From Larix kaempferi (Eukaryota > Streptophyta > Pinopsida > Pinales > Pinaceae): a DNA stretch of 64,000 nt. Location: assembly GCA_027924585.1 (NCBI GenBank), contig BSBM01000965.1:1860001-1924000 (forward strand), read 5' to 3'. A program made the position numbers and the translations under genes. The notes below the pieces were generated by a model. It had not been told where the DNA came from. It saw nothing but the letters and a program-made list of their open reading frames with translations, and did not search any database. Positions 9,499 through 21,429 of this stretch are shown here, piece by piece. Position 1 is the first letter of the stretch; each line of letters opens with the position of its first letter.

Positions 9499-9511
9499 TC
9501 AGGGGGCAATC
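9499..9511 (+). other. Tl1 polypurine tract
   Basis: TCAGGGGGCAATC lies directly before the LTR start TGTTAACACC. The same arrangement is seen at 25019-25031 in Tl2. It primes plus-strand synthesis. Confidence 0.75.
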
Positions 9512-10204
9512 TGTTAACACCCAAAAAGTGCTCACTACCTCATCCACCCCATTACATGACTCATTTTTCCATATTAGCCTCCAAAACCTTAAAAAACCTG
9601 TTAAAAAGCCTCCAAAAGGCCAAAAAACCCCCTTTTCCCCCAAAATAGTCCAAAATAGCAAAAACCCTCTAAAAAGGGGATAAAAAATACAAAAAAGAGG
9701 AAAAAGAGGGAAAAAGGAAGCAAAAACCCTATACAGCTGACCTAAACCATATGTTGCCCAAAACCATGGGCTAGCACTCCACCACTAAAAACCTATAAAT
9801 AGTTGATGGAGGCCCCTCATTTAATATTCAAAGTCAACCAAACCCTTACTTTGCCAAAATCACTCCTGAAACCCTAGCTCACCCTTGAGCTACTTTCACA
9901 TTTGAGTGCCCCTTTGGCCCATTTCCAAAACCCTTTGTAGAAAGAGGAAGGAACAACATTGGAGCTTGGAATCAACCCTCCTGGACTGCTGCAAAGGCTT
10001 CACCAACCTTCACATTGGAGGTATAATCAATACAAAAACCATTTTTATTATCTTGTCTTTTCTGCTTATGCACATGCTTAGAGTAGTTTACTGTTTTACT
10101 GTAATGTCTTTTATTTACTATATTTTCTGAACTTCTACTAAGGAGTCCCTTCTCCTTAGTAGGTTCTCATTTACACAAGTTAGGGCGAAAACCCTAGCTA
10201 CAAT
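9512..10204 (+). repeat. Tl1 3' LTR, truncated (first about 690 bp)
   Basis: Starts TGTTAACACC and resembles the first part of the Tl2 LTR (25032-26726, 1,695 bp): both have C- and A-rich stretches, then a TATA box, here CTATAAATAG at 9793-9802. It stops near 10204, where the sequence becomes the Ka LTR. About 1 kb of LTR is therefore missing. Confidence 0.6.
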
Positions 10205-10676
10205 CTCCTAGCAGCAGCTTCTCCTCCTCCAAAAGTGCGCCAGTCTCCAAAGAGTGTGTGTTAGAATAGAATGATGAAATAGAGTGCCTCCCGCACTCTA
10301 TTTATACTTGACTTGACTTGCCTAACAACCTTTACTAGGTCGGCCTCAACTTAACCACATAACACAATGCTGACTGTGCCGACACCCAATAGGGTGGTCT
10401 AATAACCCTTTGAATCACATGGCCGACCCCCAATAGGGTGGTCTAATAACCCCTTGACCCACATGACTTATACAGGGCCGACCCCAACAAGGTGGTCTAA
10501 TAACCCATCAAGTATAAGTTACAACACTTACAATGTAAATGATGACACTTCCATATAGAGGAATAATAACATCTCTATAGGAATACAAACACTTCCGTAT
10601 AGGGGAATAATACCATCTCTATAGGAGTACAATATACATATATGAAATACATTCCGAAGTTACATATACATCAACA
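10205..10676 (-). repeat. Ka 3' LTR, truncated at its U5 end
   Basis: Matches the outer part of the 5' LTR at 16133-16819 and ends (plus strand) ATACATCAACA at 10676, followed by the PPT. The first roughly 200 plus-strand bases present in the 5' LTR are missing; the join with Tl1 is at about 10204. A TATA box (TATAAATAG, minus) lies near 10290. Confidence 0.85.
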
Positions 10677-11761
10677 CTGTCTCTTAACTAGGAAGGTATT
10701 TCTCGACACAGATCTGCTGGCACAAGTCTTCTTCTCTAGATCATCATCAGCGAATCATCATCCTCGAATCATTGTCATCATCACTGCTGCTACTATCTCA
10801 ATCAATCTCTAAATCTACTTGTCGTAGGAAGTTCTACAGAGCCAGTGCTTTTTCATACTGGATGTAGGCCCACCACCTGTAGGTCTTTATCATCATTGGC
10901 CATACTGTGGAATCCTCAGGACTTATTACATGTGTCACAAAACCTCGAAAGAGAATCCCAGGCTATTACGGGTACACAACTCCAACCTATAGGATCTCCC
11001 AAGATCTTTTACATGTGGCAGTCACAAAACCTTAAAAGGGTGTCTTGCCAAGTAAGAACCCTAAAGAGCATCTAAGGCCTTTTTCATCCTGTCCAGATCT
11101 CCAGGTCTGATTACATGTGACTCCTACCACAAAACCTTAAAAGGGTGTCTTACCAAGCAAGAACCCTAAAGAGCATCTGAGGCCTTTTTCATCCTATCCA
11201 GATCTCCCAGGTCTACTTATTTGCTCATCTGCACAACCTATCCACAACCATAGAATATCAACTTGATACTCACCATACATCATCCTGATCATACAATGAA
11301 TCCACCTGATGCATACACTATATCTTCCTGATACATATCATCATACATGATCTACCTGATCATACAATGTATCCACCTGATACATATACAAATACATGAT
11401 CCACCTGATCATATCTGATACATATCAACATACATGATCTACCTGATCATACAATGTATCCACCTGATACATCTACAAATACATAGACATGATCCAACTA
11501 ATCATATCCATCATCCAACATGATGCATACATACATATAAATTATCAAACTGATCATATCTAGCATCCAACATGATGCGTACATACATATACATATAAAT
11601 GATCCAACCGATCATATCAAGCATCCAACATGATACATATATACACATACAGAGTAGTAACTGGAGCATCGTCTTGATGCTCATCATCAGGTGCTTATAT
11701 CCACAGCCATGGAAGGATCCTCCTCTCACCATGCTTGGAATGGCTCCAACAAATGTCTCCA
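10677..11761 (-). repeat. Ka PPT and 3' UTR with minisatellites
   Basis: The PPT on the minus strand is AAGAGACAG (10677-10685). The rest is non-coding. One block (about 10900-11220) has units of roughly 100 bp with CCAGATCTCC and CAAAACCTTAAAAGG. A second (about 11240-11640) has units with CACCTGATACATA and CATGATCCA. Kb and Kc carry the same two kinds of array in the same place with different copy numbers. Confidence 0.75.
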
Positions 11762-13370
11762 TCACTTCTTCCTTGAAGCGTCATTATTCTAAAGAACACC
11801 AAGCCTCTCACTGAAGTACTCGAACTTCACTCTGGCTAGTGGTTTCGTCAACACATCTGCAACCTGCTCATCTGTCTCAACATACAGGAGCTTCACTGCT
11901 CCTCTCTACACCATATCCCTGATATAGTAATATTTGATCTCAATGTGTTTCGACCTGTCGTGGAACACCGGGTTCTCAGACAACTTCACACAACTCTGGT
12001 TGTCACACAAGATACCAATAGCATCCAGTGGGAGGTCAAATAACTTAGACAGTAGCTTCTGAATCCATACTGCCTCACAACTAGCTGAGCAAGCTACAAC
12101 ATACTCTGCTTTAGCTGTACTCAGTGCTACACAGGACTACCTCCTGCTAAACCAAGAGATCACACCTGATCCCATACTGAAGCAACACCCAGAAGTGCTC
12201 TTCCTATCTGCAGCACTGCTTGCCCAATCTGAATCAACATAAACCTACAGGTTAAACTTTTGATTTGTATCATACTTGAGCCCATAATGAAATATACCCT
12301 TCAGGTACCTCAGAATATGCTTTACAACAACTAGGTGAACACTTCTGGGATCATTCAGGAACTGGCTCAATGTGTTCACCGCAAAGCAAATATCTGGCCT
12401 TGTGTTCGTCAAGTACATCAAGGACCCAATCATCTAACGATACACAGTGACATCAACTGCAACAGATGAGGTATCACACAGAAGTTTCAGGTTTGATGCC
12501 ATCGGTGTGGCCATGGCCTTGCAGTCCATCATCCCAAACCTCTTCAGGATCTCTACTATAAACTTCCATTGTCCAAGGAAGATTCCATCTACACTCTGCC
12601 ACACCTCCATGCCTAGAGAGTAGTGCATCATCCCCAAGTTCTTCATCTTGAACTCGGCAGCAAGCTTCTGCTGTGTGTTGGAAATCAATCTATCCTCACC
12701 TGTAACAAACAGGTTATCCACATACAAAAGTAGTATCACTGGATTGCCTTCCTCAACCTTGTAGTAAAGGTTGGAATCCACTTTACTCTTGGTAAAGACC
12801 AAACTGGATAGAAATCCATCTATCCTGCCATACCAGGTCCTTGCTGCCTGTTTCAAACCATACAGGGCTTTCTTCAGTTTGCGCACATGTGACTCTTGGT
12901 CATGTGTCTCAAACCCGAGTGGCTGCTCCACATACACTTCCTCTTCGACTACACCATTCAAGAAAGCTATCTTGACATCCATCTGGTGTATCTTCCATTT
13001 TCATCACTGCATCCAGAGCAAGTACTGATTTGATGGAAGTGTGCCTGGCTATAGGTGTAGAAGTCTCTTCATACTCAATCCCTCCCTCTAGGAGAAGCCA
13101 CGAGCTACGAACCTCGCTTTGTATTTCTCCATGATACCATCTGCAACATGCTTGATCTTATAGATCCATTTGGAAGTCACAACAGACTTCCCTTAAGGTC
13201 TTAGGACTGCATCCCAAACATCATTCTTCATGATCGACTAGTACTCCTCGATCATGGCAATCTTCCTGAATCCTCGGAACTTCAATATATTCAATATCTT
13301 CAATAGATAACTTTGTTGCTGAAACAAATGTTGTATTCCTTCTTTTGTAGGTGCTCGTATATGATCTTTC
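11762..13370 (-). pseudogene. pol: Ka reverse transcriptase and RNase H
   Basis: Copia-type RT and RNase H. The frame opens at the intron-like acceptor (13370) and shows ALYGLKQAARTWYG, then the RT active site as YVDN at about 12715 rather than YVDD. The second catalytic Asp is thus replaced by Asn, which should abolish polymerisation. RNase H follows, with SDWASSAADRKST and CDNQSC. There are frame breaks before 12982 and at least three in-frame stops in the RNase H part, including after 12434 and 12245. RT copies element RNA to DNA in the cytoplasmic particle. This copy is dead. Confidence 0.9.
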
Positions 13371-13792
13371 CTACAAAACAAGTTAAATTGCATGATTAGA
13401 AACATCTCATAGTTTTCAGAACAAATTCTTACACATAAAGAAATATGTCATACATTCATGCAATTATTTTAGCCAATGCTTCAATACAACATTCATCCAT
13501 ATCCTGTAACTTTATAGATGCCTTCCAATCTCTACCAGAACATTTTTAAGAGTTTGCACTACTCCCAACATGTCAGCAAAGAGGTTTCATTCTAGATAAA
13601 TAGCAATGGAATGTTGTACAATGCCATAGGCCACTTACCCATCACATGCATATTAGTATTATACTATTCATTAATGCAATTATTCTAATATGCATAATAC
13701 ACACCCTAAGTCTAGGAATATAAGCATATACATCATTGAACAATATTATTTAAACAAACATATATGCAAGAAATGACAATTCAAATACTTAT
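13371..13792 (-). other. Intron-like segment in Ka pol (422 bp)
   Basis: Non-coding stretch between the integrase tail and RT. The acceptor reads TTTTGTAG before GAAAGATC; the donor position reads AAG then ATAAGT, one base from the AAGGTAAGT consensus. Joining the flanks keeps the reading frame. It is conserved with Kb (19428-19839) and Kc (50506-50915). Confidence 0.6.
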
Positions 13793-13980
13793 CTTTGTTT
13801 GGTTGTAGGGTGGACTCCCTCTTAGTCTTTGCTTCCTTTCTACAATTCCATTCTGATGTAGATTGTGAGAAGTGGTCGACTCCCTCTGAATATCTACATC
13901 CTTGCAGAAACTACTGGAGTGTGCTCCCTCTTGATCTTTGCTTCCTGGATTACTTGTCCTTGAACTTATATCCATCCTCG
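13793..13980 (-). pseudogene. pol: Ka integrase tail with short tandem repeats
   Basis: Keeps HQNGIVERK, the stretch holding the catalytic Glu of Copia integrase, then jumps to a short repeat-derived tail. A unit of about 50 bp (GGAAGCAAAGAT, AAGAGGGAG, CACTCCA) is repeated. The usual 250 or so residues of integrase C-terminus are absent. Confidence 0.6.
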
Positions 13981-14880
13981 ATCACTATGCATTCTTACAA
14001 GTATCATTATTGTGATATCCTCGAGATCTCATACATAATCATACATTTATTAGTATATTCTCAATACTATCAAAAGACAATAATCTTAAGTATGTATAGT
14101 TATGATAATTTCAAACAGAAATAATAAGCATTAGTATTCAAGGACTCTTATGGTTAGTCATATCATAAATTAAAGTAAGAAACATAATATGCCTAAACCC
14201 GTGATTACTCAAACCTATACTTTCATGACTCTTCTGGTTAGTCATATTATCAATTAAGGTAAGAAACATAATATGCATACACCCATGTTTATTCAAACCT
14301 ATGAATAATCATTATCAATCATGCCATGTATACTTATATAAGAGATCCTATCACAAGGTAGGATTCTAACTTGATATAGGAAAAACATACCTGGATTAGT
14401 ATGTTAGCTAGTTATGTCTAACATACCCACATGATGTCTTCTTGTTCTCTTCAATGACTTGTGCTAGTAACCTGCATATCTCATAGGTTAACCATTATAG
14501 AACCATGTTATACATACCTTGTAAATAGATCTTCTAAGTGATCCATGACAATGGATGAATCTTTGTCTTCATGTCACCATGATCATATGTTCTTGAACTA
14601 GAACATTATTTGTCTTTCTTGGTGTACCTTTCATGTTAGCGGACAACATAAACTTCATACAACACCATAATGCATTAGTACAATCATAAGTGTCAACACC
14701 CTAATCAATGAATATCTTCTATCATGCATTCATAATTTTATTAAGGTGATATGATAAGTCTAAATTTAATCAAGATTGTACTAACAGTAATAATATGAAG
14801 ACAAAAATACCATAAACTTAATCATGAACAAATCTCGAAACATACCTGGAGAATTCATACCTGTCGAGATTGCTTGTAAT
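13981..14880 (-). other. Ka non-Copia insert with exon-like piece
   Basis: About 0.9 kb, AT-rich, shared with Kb (18450-19330) but with no counterpart in Kc, which has gag-protease-integrase here. It holds an exon-like stretch at 14518-14635, followed by a good donor (AAG then GTATGT); the acceptor has decayed to TAA. It replaces most of gag, protease and integrase. See the finding on Ka and Kb. Confidence 0.55.
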
Positions 14881-15010
14881 CTTCTTATGTAAGTCCTTAG
14901 CCTCATCTCCCTCTGAAACAAGAACTTCTTCACTTATGCAGATGACCAATCCATTCTCTTCTAGGATTAACCCAATCCACTTCATTTGCAGGAACTGGAT
15001 CTAGAGTTGG
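14881..15010 (-). pseudogene. gag: Ka gag remnant
   Basis: A short piece matching the Kc Gag N-terminus: WIGLILEENG, then an acidic stretch and DLHKK. In Kc the same motif is RIGLILEENELDTYIS. Everything C-terminal to this is missing. Confidence 0.65.
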
Positions 15011-16115
15011 ATTGGGGTTTGTCAGAGAAACCCTAAAAATTCAAACTTTTGAAAGGATAGAAAGATGCGCCTTGATGAGCTAATCAAGCCGGTATACTCA
15101 GAATTTGAAAACTGCAAAGTTTCACCCCTCAAAATTGCCTTTGAAACTTTCGGATCTTCTGGACAAGATCCCGAGCTAGGGTTTGATAAATCCCACCCTT
15201 CTACCCAACCAAAAGGTTTGATCCAAAGCTCTAAACTTCTATTTTTCTAAGGAGCTTCCACTCGTGGTCACAGACTTCAAAAATTTCAACTTTTGCAGAA
15301 GCCCTAATTTTTCACTTTTCCGATCAAAGTCTCGAACTAGGGTTTGATCAAGCTCGGCCTTCTACCCAACCAAAAAAATTGATCTTGGTCTCTAAACTTT
15401 GATATTGATGAGTATCATTTAGCCGTGTTCTCCTATTACAAAAATACAAACTTTCTCCGAAACCCTAATTCCCGGAGCCATGAATGAAGGTGCTAAAAAA
15501 TAATTTTGTTTTGACAGAAATATGCACCTGATTGTTTCTGGTGTAACTCTTAACTTTCCAATCCATAGGGTCTAAAACATTTTCTTGTGGTAGCCTGACC
15601 TGTCATCTTTCCAAACCCACAGGTCTGACCTCAAATGGATTCTCTGAGAGAGAGTTATGCCAAGTGTCGCAATGTGACCTGTTTATGGGATAAAAAAGGA
15701 GAGCAAACTTGTACAGCATGCCACGTGTTACTGGTTCAGTTTCGGCCTCTGCAAAAGATACCTGAGAAAGTGCAGTCCATGTGTTACTTGTCACTTTTTA
15801 TCAAATTTCATTTCGAGCTTCCTAGCGCATGTTATGACCTTTTTTCCCAGGTCACCTGTTTATGACTCAGATCTGCAACAGGCAGAAACACTAGATTGTA
15901 TAGATCATAAAACACAAAGTACAATGAATTATAAGTTTTCCTTTGGAAAAAAGGTACATGGGGATTTGATATTCGACTTGTAAAAGTTTTAGATCCGAAA
16001 AATTTGCCAAAATGGATTTATAGCAAAAGTTCTACGAAGACTGGATTTTGCTATATCAAGCCCTAGCATCGCAAGTGCAACAATTGTCATACATGCCATA
16101 CCATGCCTTCTTTCA
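15011..16115 (-). other. Ka 5' leader (no gene)
   Basis: Non-coding leader between PBS and gag. It repeats GATCAAACC/CTAGGG-type blocks also seen, in the other orientation, in the Kb leader (17167-18290). Small frames here are not conserved. I see no regulatory signal beyond homology. Confidence 0.6.
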
Positions 16116-16132
16116 GGCTAGCTTTGATACCA
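16116..16132 (-). other. Ka primer binding site (tRNA-iMet)
   Basis: Minus strand TGGTATCAAAGCTAGCC directly follows the LTR end AACTAACA. It differs from the iMet complement TGGTATCAGAGC at one base. The TAGCC extension is family-specific. Confidence 0.9.
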
Positions 16133-16819
16133 TGTTAGTTTTTCAGAATTTACTTCAATATGATCTAGGATATTAACTAAGAGAACAACATGTACAACAT
16201 ATCTACAGCATATCAATCATGTACACAATAATGCAAGCACACAAGAGACACAGAGTTTACTTGGGGAAAACCATAAAGGTGAAAAACCCCAATAAATTCC
16301 TCAGAGATAGATAGAGCAATGATACAACCCAATCATAAGAGATAGAAATCTCCTAACAGCAGCTTCTCCTCTTCCAGAAGTGTGCCACTCTCCAAAGAGT
16401 GTGTGTGAGAATAGAATGATGAAATAGAGTGCCTCCCACACTCTATTTATACTTGACTTGACTTTCCTAATAACCTTTACTAGGTCGGCCTCAACTTAAC
16501 CACATAACACAATGCTGACTGCGCTGACACCCAATAGGGTGGTTTAATAACCCTTTGACCCACATGGCCAACCCCCAATAGGGTGTTCTAATAACCCTTT
16601 GACCCATATGACTTATACAGGGCCGACACCAACAAGGTGGTCTAATAACCCATCAAGTATAAGTTACGACACTTACAATATAAATGACGACACTTCCGTA
16701 TAGAGGAATAACAACATCTCTATAGGAATACAAACACTACCATATAGAGGAATAATACCATCTCTATAGGAGTACAATATACATATATGAAATACATTCC
16801 GAAGTTACATATACATCAA
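16133..16819 (-). repeat. Ka 5' LTR (687 bp)
   Basis: Minus strand starts TGTTGATGTATATG and ends AACTAACA. A TATA box (GTATAAATAG, minus) lies near 16450. It contains several TTATTAGACCACC/GGGTCGGC-type repeats typical of this family's U3. Its outer end at 16819 joins the R region of Kb with no spacer. Confidence 0.9.
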
Positions 16820-17149
16820 CAAGTAGTGTATAAATAGAGAGTGTGTCTCTCTCATTTTACACATTCTCTCATTCACTCACTTCGCATTAGTGAGAGAGAG
16901 GAGGAGTGCGCACAAGTGGAGGAGGAGCATGCTACTGAAGATATCTATCTCTTGGGTTTGATCATGGTGATCCTTGTATTGATGCTTATTCTATCTCTGA
17001 GGAAGTTGGGGGGGTTTTCACCTTCTTGGTTTTCCCCGGTGAAATGTTTTGTGTCTCTTGTCTCTTGTGGCTTATGCTTGATATGCTATACATGTTGTTC
17101 TTTCAGTTAATATCCTAGATCTATTGAATTAAATGATGAAAAAATAACA
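16820..17149 (+). repeat. Kb 5' LTR, U3 missing
   Basis: Corresponds to about 23209-23538 of the 3' LTR. Begins AGTAGTGTATAAATAG, so the TATA box is kept while upstream U3 is lost, and ends AAAATAACA before the PBS. A GAGAGAGAGG purine run and a CACATTCTCTCATTCACTC run lie in R/U5. Confidence 0.9.
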
Positions 17150-17166
17150 TGGTATTAGAGCTAGCC
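17150..17166 (+). other. Kb primer binding site
   Basis: TGGTATTAGAGCTAGCC, adjoining the LTR. One base differs from the iMet complement and the extension matches Ka. Confidence 0.9.
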
Positions 17167-18450
17167 TGAAGGAAGGCATGCTATGGCATCTATGAGACTT
17201 GTTGCACTTGCGACAAATTGGAAGTTGGGGCTTGATATAACAAAAACCAGTCATTGTGGAACTTTCTTTATAAATCCATTTTTGTGAAGGTTCAGGATCT
17301 GAAACCTCTACAAGTATTAGATAACATCCCCATGTATCTTGTGTCCAAATCACAACATCTGATTCATTGTACTTTGTGTTTTATGATCAGTACAATCTAG
17401 GGTTTCTGCCTCTTCCAGATCTCAGTCATAAACAGGCGACCTAGGAAAAAAGGTCAGAACTTGGGATAGGAAGATCGAAATGAAATTTCGTAAAAGGTGA
17501 CAGGTAGGGCATGGATGGTAATTTCACAAGTCCTATTTTTAGAGGCCGAAGTTGAACCAGTGACACGGGGAACTCTGTATAAGTTCGCTCTCCTGTTTTA
17601 TCCCATAAAAAGGTCATGTTGCGACACTTAGCATATCTCTCTCTCAAAGAATCCAACTGAGTTCAAACCTGTGGGGTTGGAAATATTACAGGTTAGTATA
17701 CAAGAGGCCAAAGTTGCAGACCCTATGGAATCATAATTTCAGAGATGCACCAGAAACAATCAGGTGCATTTTTTGTCATAACAGATTTGGATTATGAGCA
17801 CCTTCATTCTTGGCTTGTCACTGCAGCGGGAATTTAGGCTTCCGATAAAGTTGGAATTTTTGGAATCGGATACCACGGCTGAATTCTACTCATCAAAATC
17901 TAAATTTAGAGACCAAGATTGAATTTTTTGGTTGGGAAGAAGGCCGGGCTTGATCAAACCCTAGTTTGGGATTTTGATCGGAAAGATGGAAAATTAGGGC
18001 TTCTGCAAAAGTTGGAATTTTTAAAGTCTGTGACCATGACTGGAAGCTCCTTAGAAAAATTGAAGTTTAGAGCTTTGGATCAAACTTTTTGGTTGGGAAA
18101 AAGAGTGGGATTTATCAAACCCTAGATCATGGTACTGTTTAGTGAATCCAGAAGTTTCAAAGGTAATTTTGAGGGGTCAAATTTTGTAGTTTTCAAAATT
18201 GAAGTATACTGGCTTGGTAAGCTCAGCAAGCCACGTCTTTCCATCCATTCAGAAGTTTGAAATTCAAAGTTTGAATTTTTAGGGTTTCTCTGACAAACCC
18301 TAATCCAGCTCCAGCTCCAGATCCAGTTTCAACAAATCAAAGTGGATTGGGTTAATCCTAGAAAAGAATGAATCAGACATGTGAATAAGTGAAGTTCCTG
18401 AGGGAGATGAGGTTGAGGCTTTACATGAGAAGGCTACAAGCAATCCAGAC
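17167..18450 (+). other. gag: Kb leader and gag remnant
   Basis: The leader to about 18290 is non-coding and homologous in inverse orientation to the Ka leader. The last part (about 18335-18450) keeps WIGLILEKNES and VEALHEK, matching the Kc Gag start, with a stop inside. No further gag is present. Confidence 0.6.
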
Positions 18451-19427
18451 AGGTATGACTTGAAGAGATACATGTATGTTTTGAAATTTGTTCATGATTA
18501 GGTTTATGATATGTTTGTCTTCATATTATTGAGGTTAGTACAATCTTGATTAATCTTAGACTTGTCTCATCACCCTAGTAAAAGTATGAATGAATGTGAA
18601 TGATAGAAGACATTCATTGATTAGGCTTATGAGACTTATGATTGTACTAATGCACTGTGGTGTTGTATGAGGTTGTGTTGTCCCCTAGCATGAATGGTAC
18701 ATCAAGAAAGTACAAATCAAGTTCTAGATCAAGAACATATGACCATGGTGACATGAAGACAAAGACTCATGGATCACATAGAAGCTCCACTTACGAGGTA
18801 TGTATAATTTGGTTCTACAATGGTTAACTTATGAGTTATGCGGGTTACTAAGTACATGTCATTGAAGAGAACAAGAAGACATTTTTTGGGTATGTTAGAC
18901 ATTACTAGCCAACATGATATTCCAAGTATGTTTTTCCTATATCAAGTTAGAATCCTACCTTCTGTTAGGATATTATACTTTTGTATGAATGAATGATTAT
19001 TCTTGAAGTTAGAAGTTTAAGTAATCAACAGTTTATGCATATTATGATTCTTAGTTTGATTGATGATATAACTAACCAGAAGAGTCCTATGGTCAATAAG
19101 AATATGCATGAGTAAAAGAAGTCTTACCTGAAACCTTGAATACTAACGCTTATTACCTATGTATGAAATGATCATGACCATACATGTTTAATTTCATAAT
19201 GTTTTGATAGTATTGAGATTATACTAATAAATGTATGATTATGTATGAGATCTTGAGGATGACACAATGATGACACTAGTGCACACGTAAGCATGCATAG
19301 TGGTCCAAGATGGATATAAGTTCAAAGACAGATAATCTAGGAAGCAAAGATTGAAAGGGAGCTCACTCCAGTAGTTCCTGCAAGGAAACAAAGATTGAGA
19401 GGGAGTCCACCCTACAACTAAACAAAG
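18451..19427 (+). other. Kb non-Copia insert with exon-like segment, then integrase-tail repeats
   Basis: Homologous to 13793-14880 of Ka. It contains a 109-base open stretch (18689-18797) bounded by a good acceptor (TTGTCCCCTAG) and donor (GAG then GTATGT). The peptide is Ser/Arg/Thr-rich. Another candidate exon near 18850-18890 ends before GTATGTTAG. The 19330-19427 part holds two copies of a roughly 50 bp unit starting GGAARCAAAGATTGA. Origin of the insert is unknown. Confidence 0.5.
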
Positions 19428-19839
19428 ATAAGTATTTGAATTATCATGTCTTATTACTTAAATGATGTTTTTCTTTCATGTACATACTTATGTTCCTAGA
19501 TTTAGGTTGTGTATTATGCATATTAGAATAATTGCATTAACGAACAGTATACTACTAATATGCAACTAATGGGTAAGTGGCCTATGGTACTGTACAACAT
19601 TTCATTGCTACTCATCTAGAATGAAACCTCTTTGCTGACATGTTGGGAGTTGTCCACACTCTTAACAAGGTTCTAGTAGAGATGGAAGGCATCTATAAAG
19701 TTACGGAATATGGATAAATGTTGTATTGAAGAATTGGCTAAGATAATTGCATGACTATATGACATATTCCTTTATGTATAAGACTTTGTTCTGTAAACTA
19801 TGAGAAGTTTCTAATCATGCAATTGAATTTGACTTGTAG
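19428..19839 (+). other. Intron-like segment in Kb pol (412 bp)
   Basis: Donor position AAG then ATAAGTATTTG, acceptor GACTTGTAG then GAAAGATCG. Same place and similar sequence as in Ka and Kc. Confidence 0.6.
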
Positions 19840-21429
19840 GAAAGATCGTGTACAATCACCTACAAAAGAAGGACTACAACATTTGTTCCAGCAACGAAGA
19901 TCAAATAAAACTATCTATTGAAGATATTGAAGAATCTGAAGTTTCCAGGATTCGAGATACGGTAATGAAAGAATTCCATGATCGAGGAATACCAGTCGAT
20001 CGTGAAGAATGATGTTTGGGATGTAAGGGAAGTCTATTTCGACTTCCAAGTGGATATATAAGATCAAGCATGCTGCAGATGGTAGCATAGAGATATACAA
20101 GGTGAGATTTGTAGCTCGTGGCTTCTCCCAGAAAGAGGGATATATTATGAAGAGACTCTTGCTCCTGTAGCCAGATACACTTCCATCAGAACAACTTGCT
20201 CTGGTTGCAGTGATGAAGTGGAAGATACACCAGATGGATATGGTGTATTTGAAGAGGAAGTGGAGCAGCCACTCAGTCTTGAGACACATGACAGGGAGTC
20301 ATATGTGTGCAAATTGAAGAAATCCTTGTATGGCTTGAAGCAAGCTCCTAGGACTTGGTATGGTAGGATAGAGAGATTAATATCCAGTTTGGGCTTTACC
20401 AAGAGTAAAGCGGATTCCAACCTTTACTACAAGGTTGAGGAAGGAAATCCAGTGATACTACTATTGTATGTGGATGACCTATTTGTTATAGGTGAGGATA
20501 GATTGATTGTCGACATGAAGAAGAAGCTTGTTGCCGAGTTTGAGATGAAGGACTTGGGTATGATGCATTACTTTCTAGGTATGGAGGTGTGGCAGAGTAC
20601 ATATGGAATCTTCCTTGGACAAGGGAAGTATGTAGTAGAGATATTGAAGTGGTTCGGGATGATGGATTGTAGGGCCATGGCCACACCTATGGCATCGAAC
20701 CTGAAGGTATTGTGTGATGCTTCATCTGAGCCGGTTGATGTCATGGTGTATTGTTAGATGATTGGGTCCTTGATGTACCTGACGAACATGAGACCAGATA
20801 TTTGCTTTATGGTGAACATATTGAGCCAATTCCTAAGGGATCCCAAAGGTGTTCACCTGGTTGCTGTAAATCATATTCTTAGGTACTTGAAGGGTACGGT
20901 TGATTATGGGCTCAAGTATGATGCGAATCAAAGGTTTAACCTAGAGGGTTATGTTGATTTAGATTTGGCAGGCAATGCTGCAGATAGGAAGAGCACTTAT
21001 GGGTGTTGCTTCAGTATGGGATCAATTGTGATCTATTGGTTTAGCAGGAAGCAGTCTTGAGTAGCACTGAGTATAGCTGAAGTAGAATATGTCATAGCTT
21101 GTTCGACCAGTTGTGGGACAGTATGGCTTAGGAGGCTATTGTCTGAGTTATTTGATTTCCCATTGGATGCTACCTGTATCTATTGTGATAACTACAGTTG
21201 TGTGAAGTTGTCAAAGAACCCAGTGTTCCATTATAGTTAGAAGCACATCAAGATCAAATATCACTATATCAAGGATATGGTGCAGAGAGGAGCAATGAAG
21301 CTTCTGTATGTTGTGACAGATGAGTAGGTTGCAGATGTGTTGATGAAACCACTAGCCAGAGTGAAGTTTGAGTACTTCAGAGAGAGGCTTGGTGTTCTTC
21401 AGGTTGAAGATACTTTGAGGAAGAAGTGA
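19840..21429 (+). pseudogene. pol: Kb reverse transcriptase and RNase H
   Basis: Copia RT-RNase H. After some frame disruption up to about 20217 the frame shows SLYGLKQAPRTWYG, the intact active site LLYVDDLFV (about 20464-20490), FLGMEVWQS and, after a TAG at 20755, the RNase H start MIGSLMYLTNMRPDI. RNase H continues with ADRKSTYGCCFS, a TGA at 21058, then CDNYSC and the usual C-terminal VADVLMKPLA, ending RKK-stop at 21429. Three or more in-frame stops make it inactive. RT motifs are otherwise better kept than in Ka. Confidence 0.9.

Larger units (their letters stand above)
7483..9511 (+). mobile_element. Tl1: 3' untranslated region of a Tat-like Gypsy element
   Basis: No coding potential is seen. 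The segment resembles the one before the Tl2 LTR (24250-25031): both start with a pyrimidine tract then TTGTTCTTGGTCA, contain GATATGAGCATGGG units, and end in CACACATCAGGGGG before an LTR. In Tat-lineage elements the stretch between pol and the 3' LTR is long, variable and rich in tandem repeats, which fits. It has two repeat blocks, at 7866-8063 and 9047-9370. The element's gag-pol is not in the window. Confidence 0.6.
10205..16819 (-). mobile_element. Ka: Ty1/Copia element of the K family, internally rearranged
   Basis: Minus-strand element with a full 5' LTR (16133-16819) and a truncated 3' LTR (10205-10676). Internal order on the minus strand: leader, short gag remnant, non-Copia insert, integrase tail, intron-like segment, RT-RNase H, long 3' UTR with tandem repeats, PPT. 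It shares LTR, UTR and pol sequence with Kb and Kc. No target duplication can be checked, because the left end is truncated and the right end abuts Kb. Confidence 0.85.

Noticed and set aside
15065-18125. Several open frames in the Ka and Kb leaders
   Set aside because: Not conserved between copies in frame, no domains; they are untranslated leader sequence.
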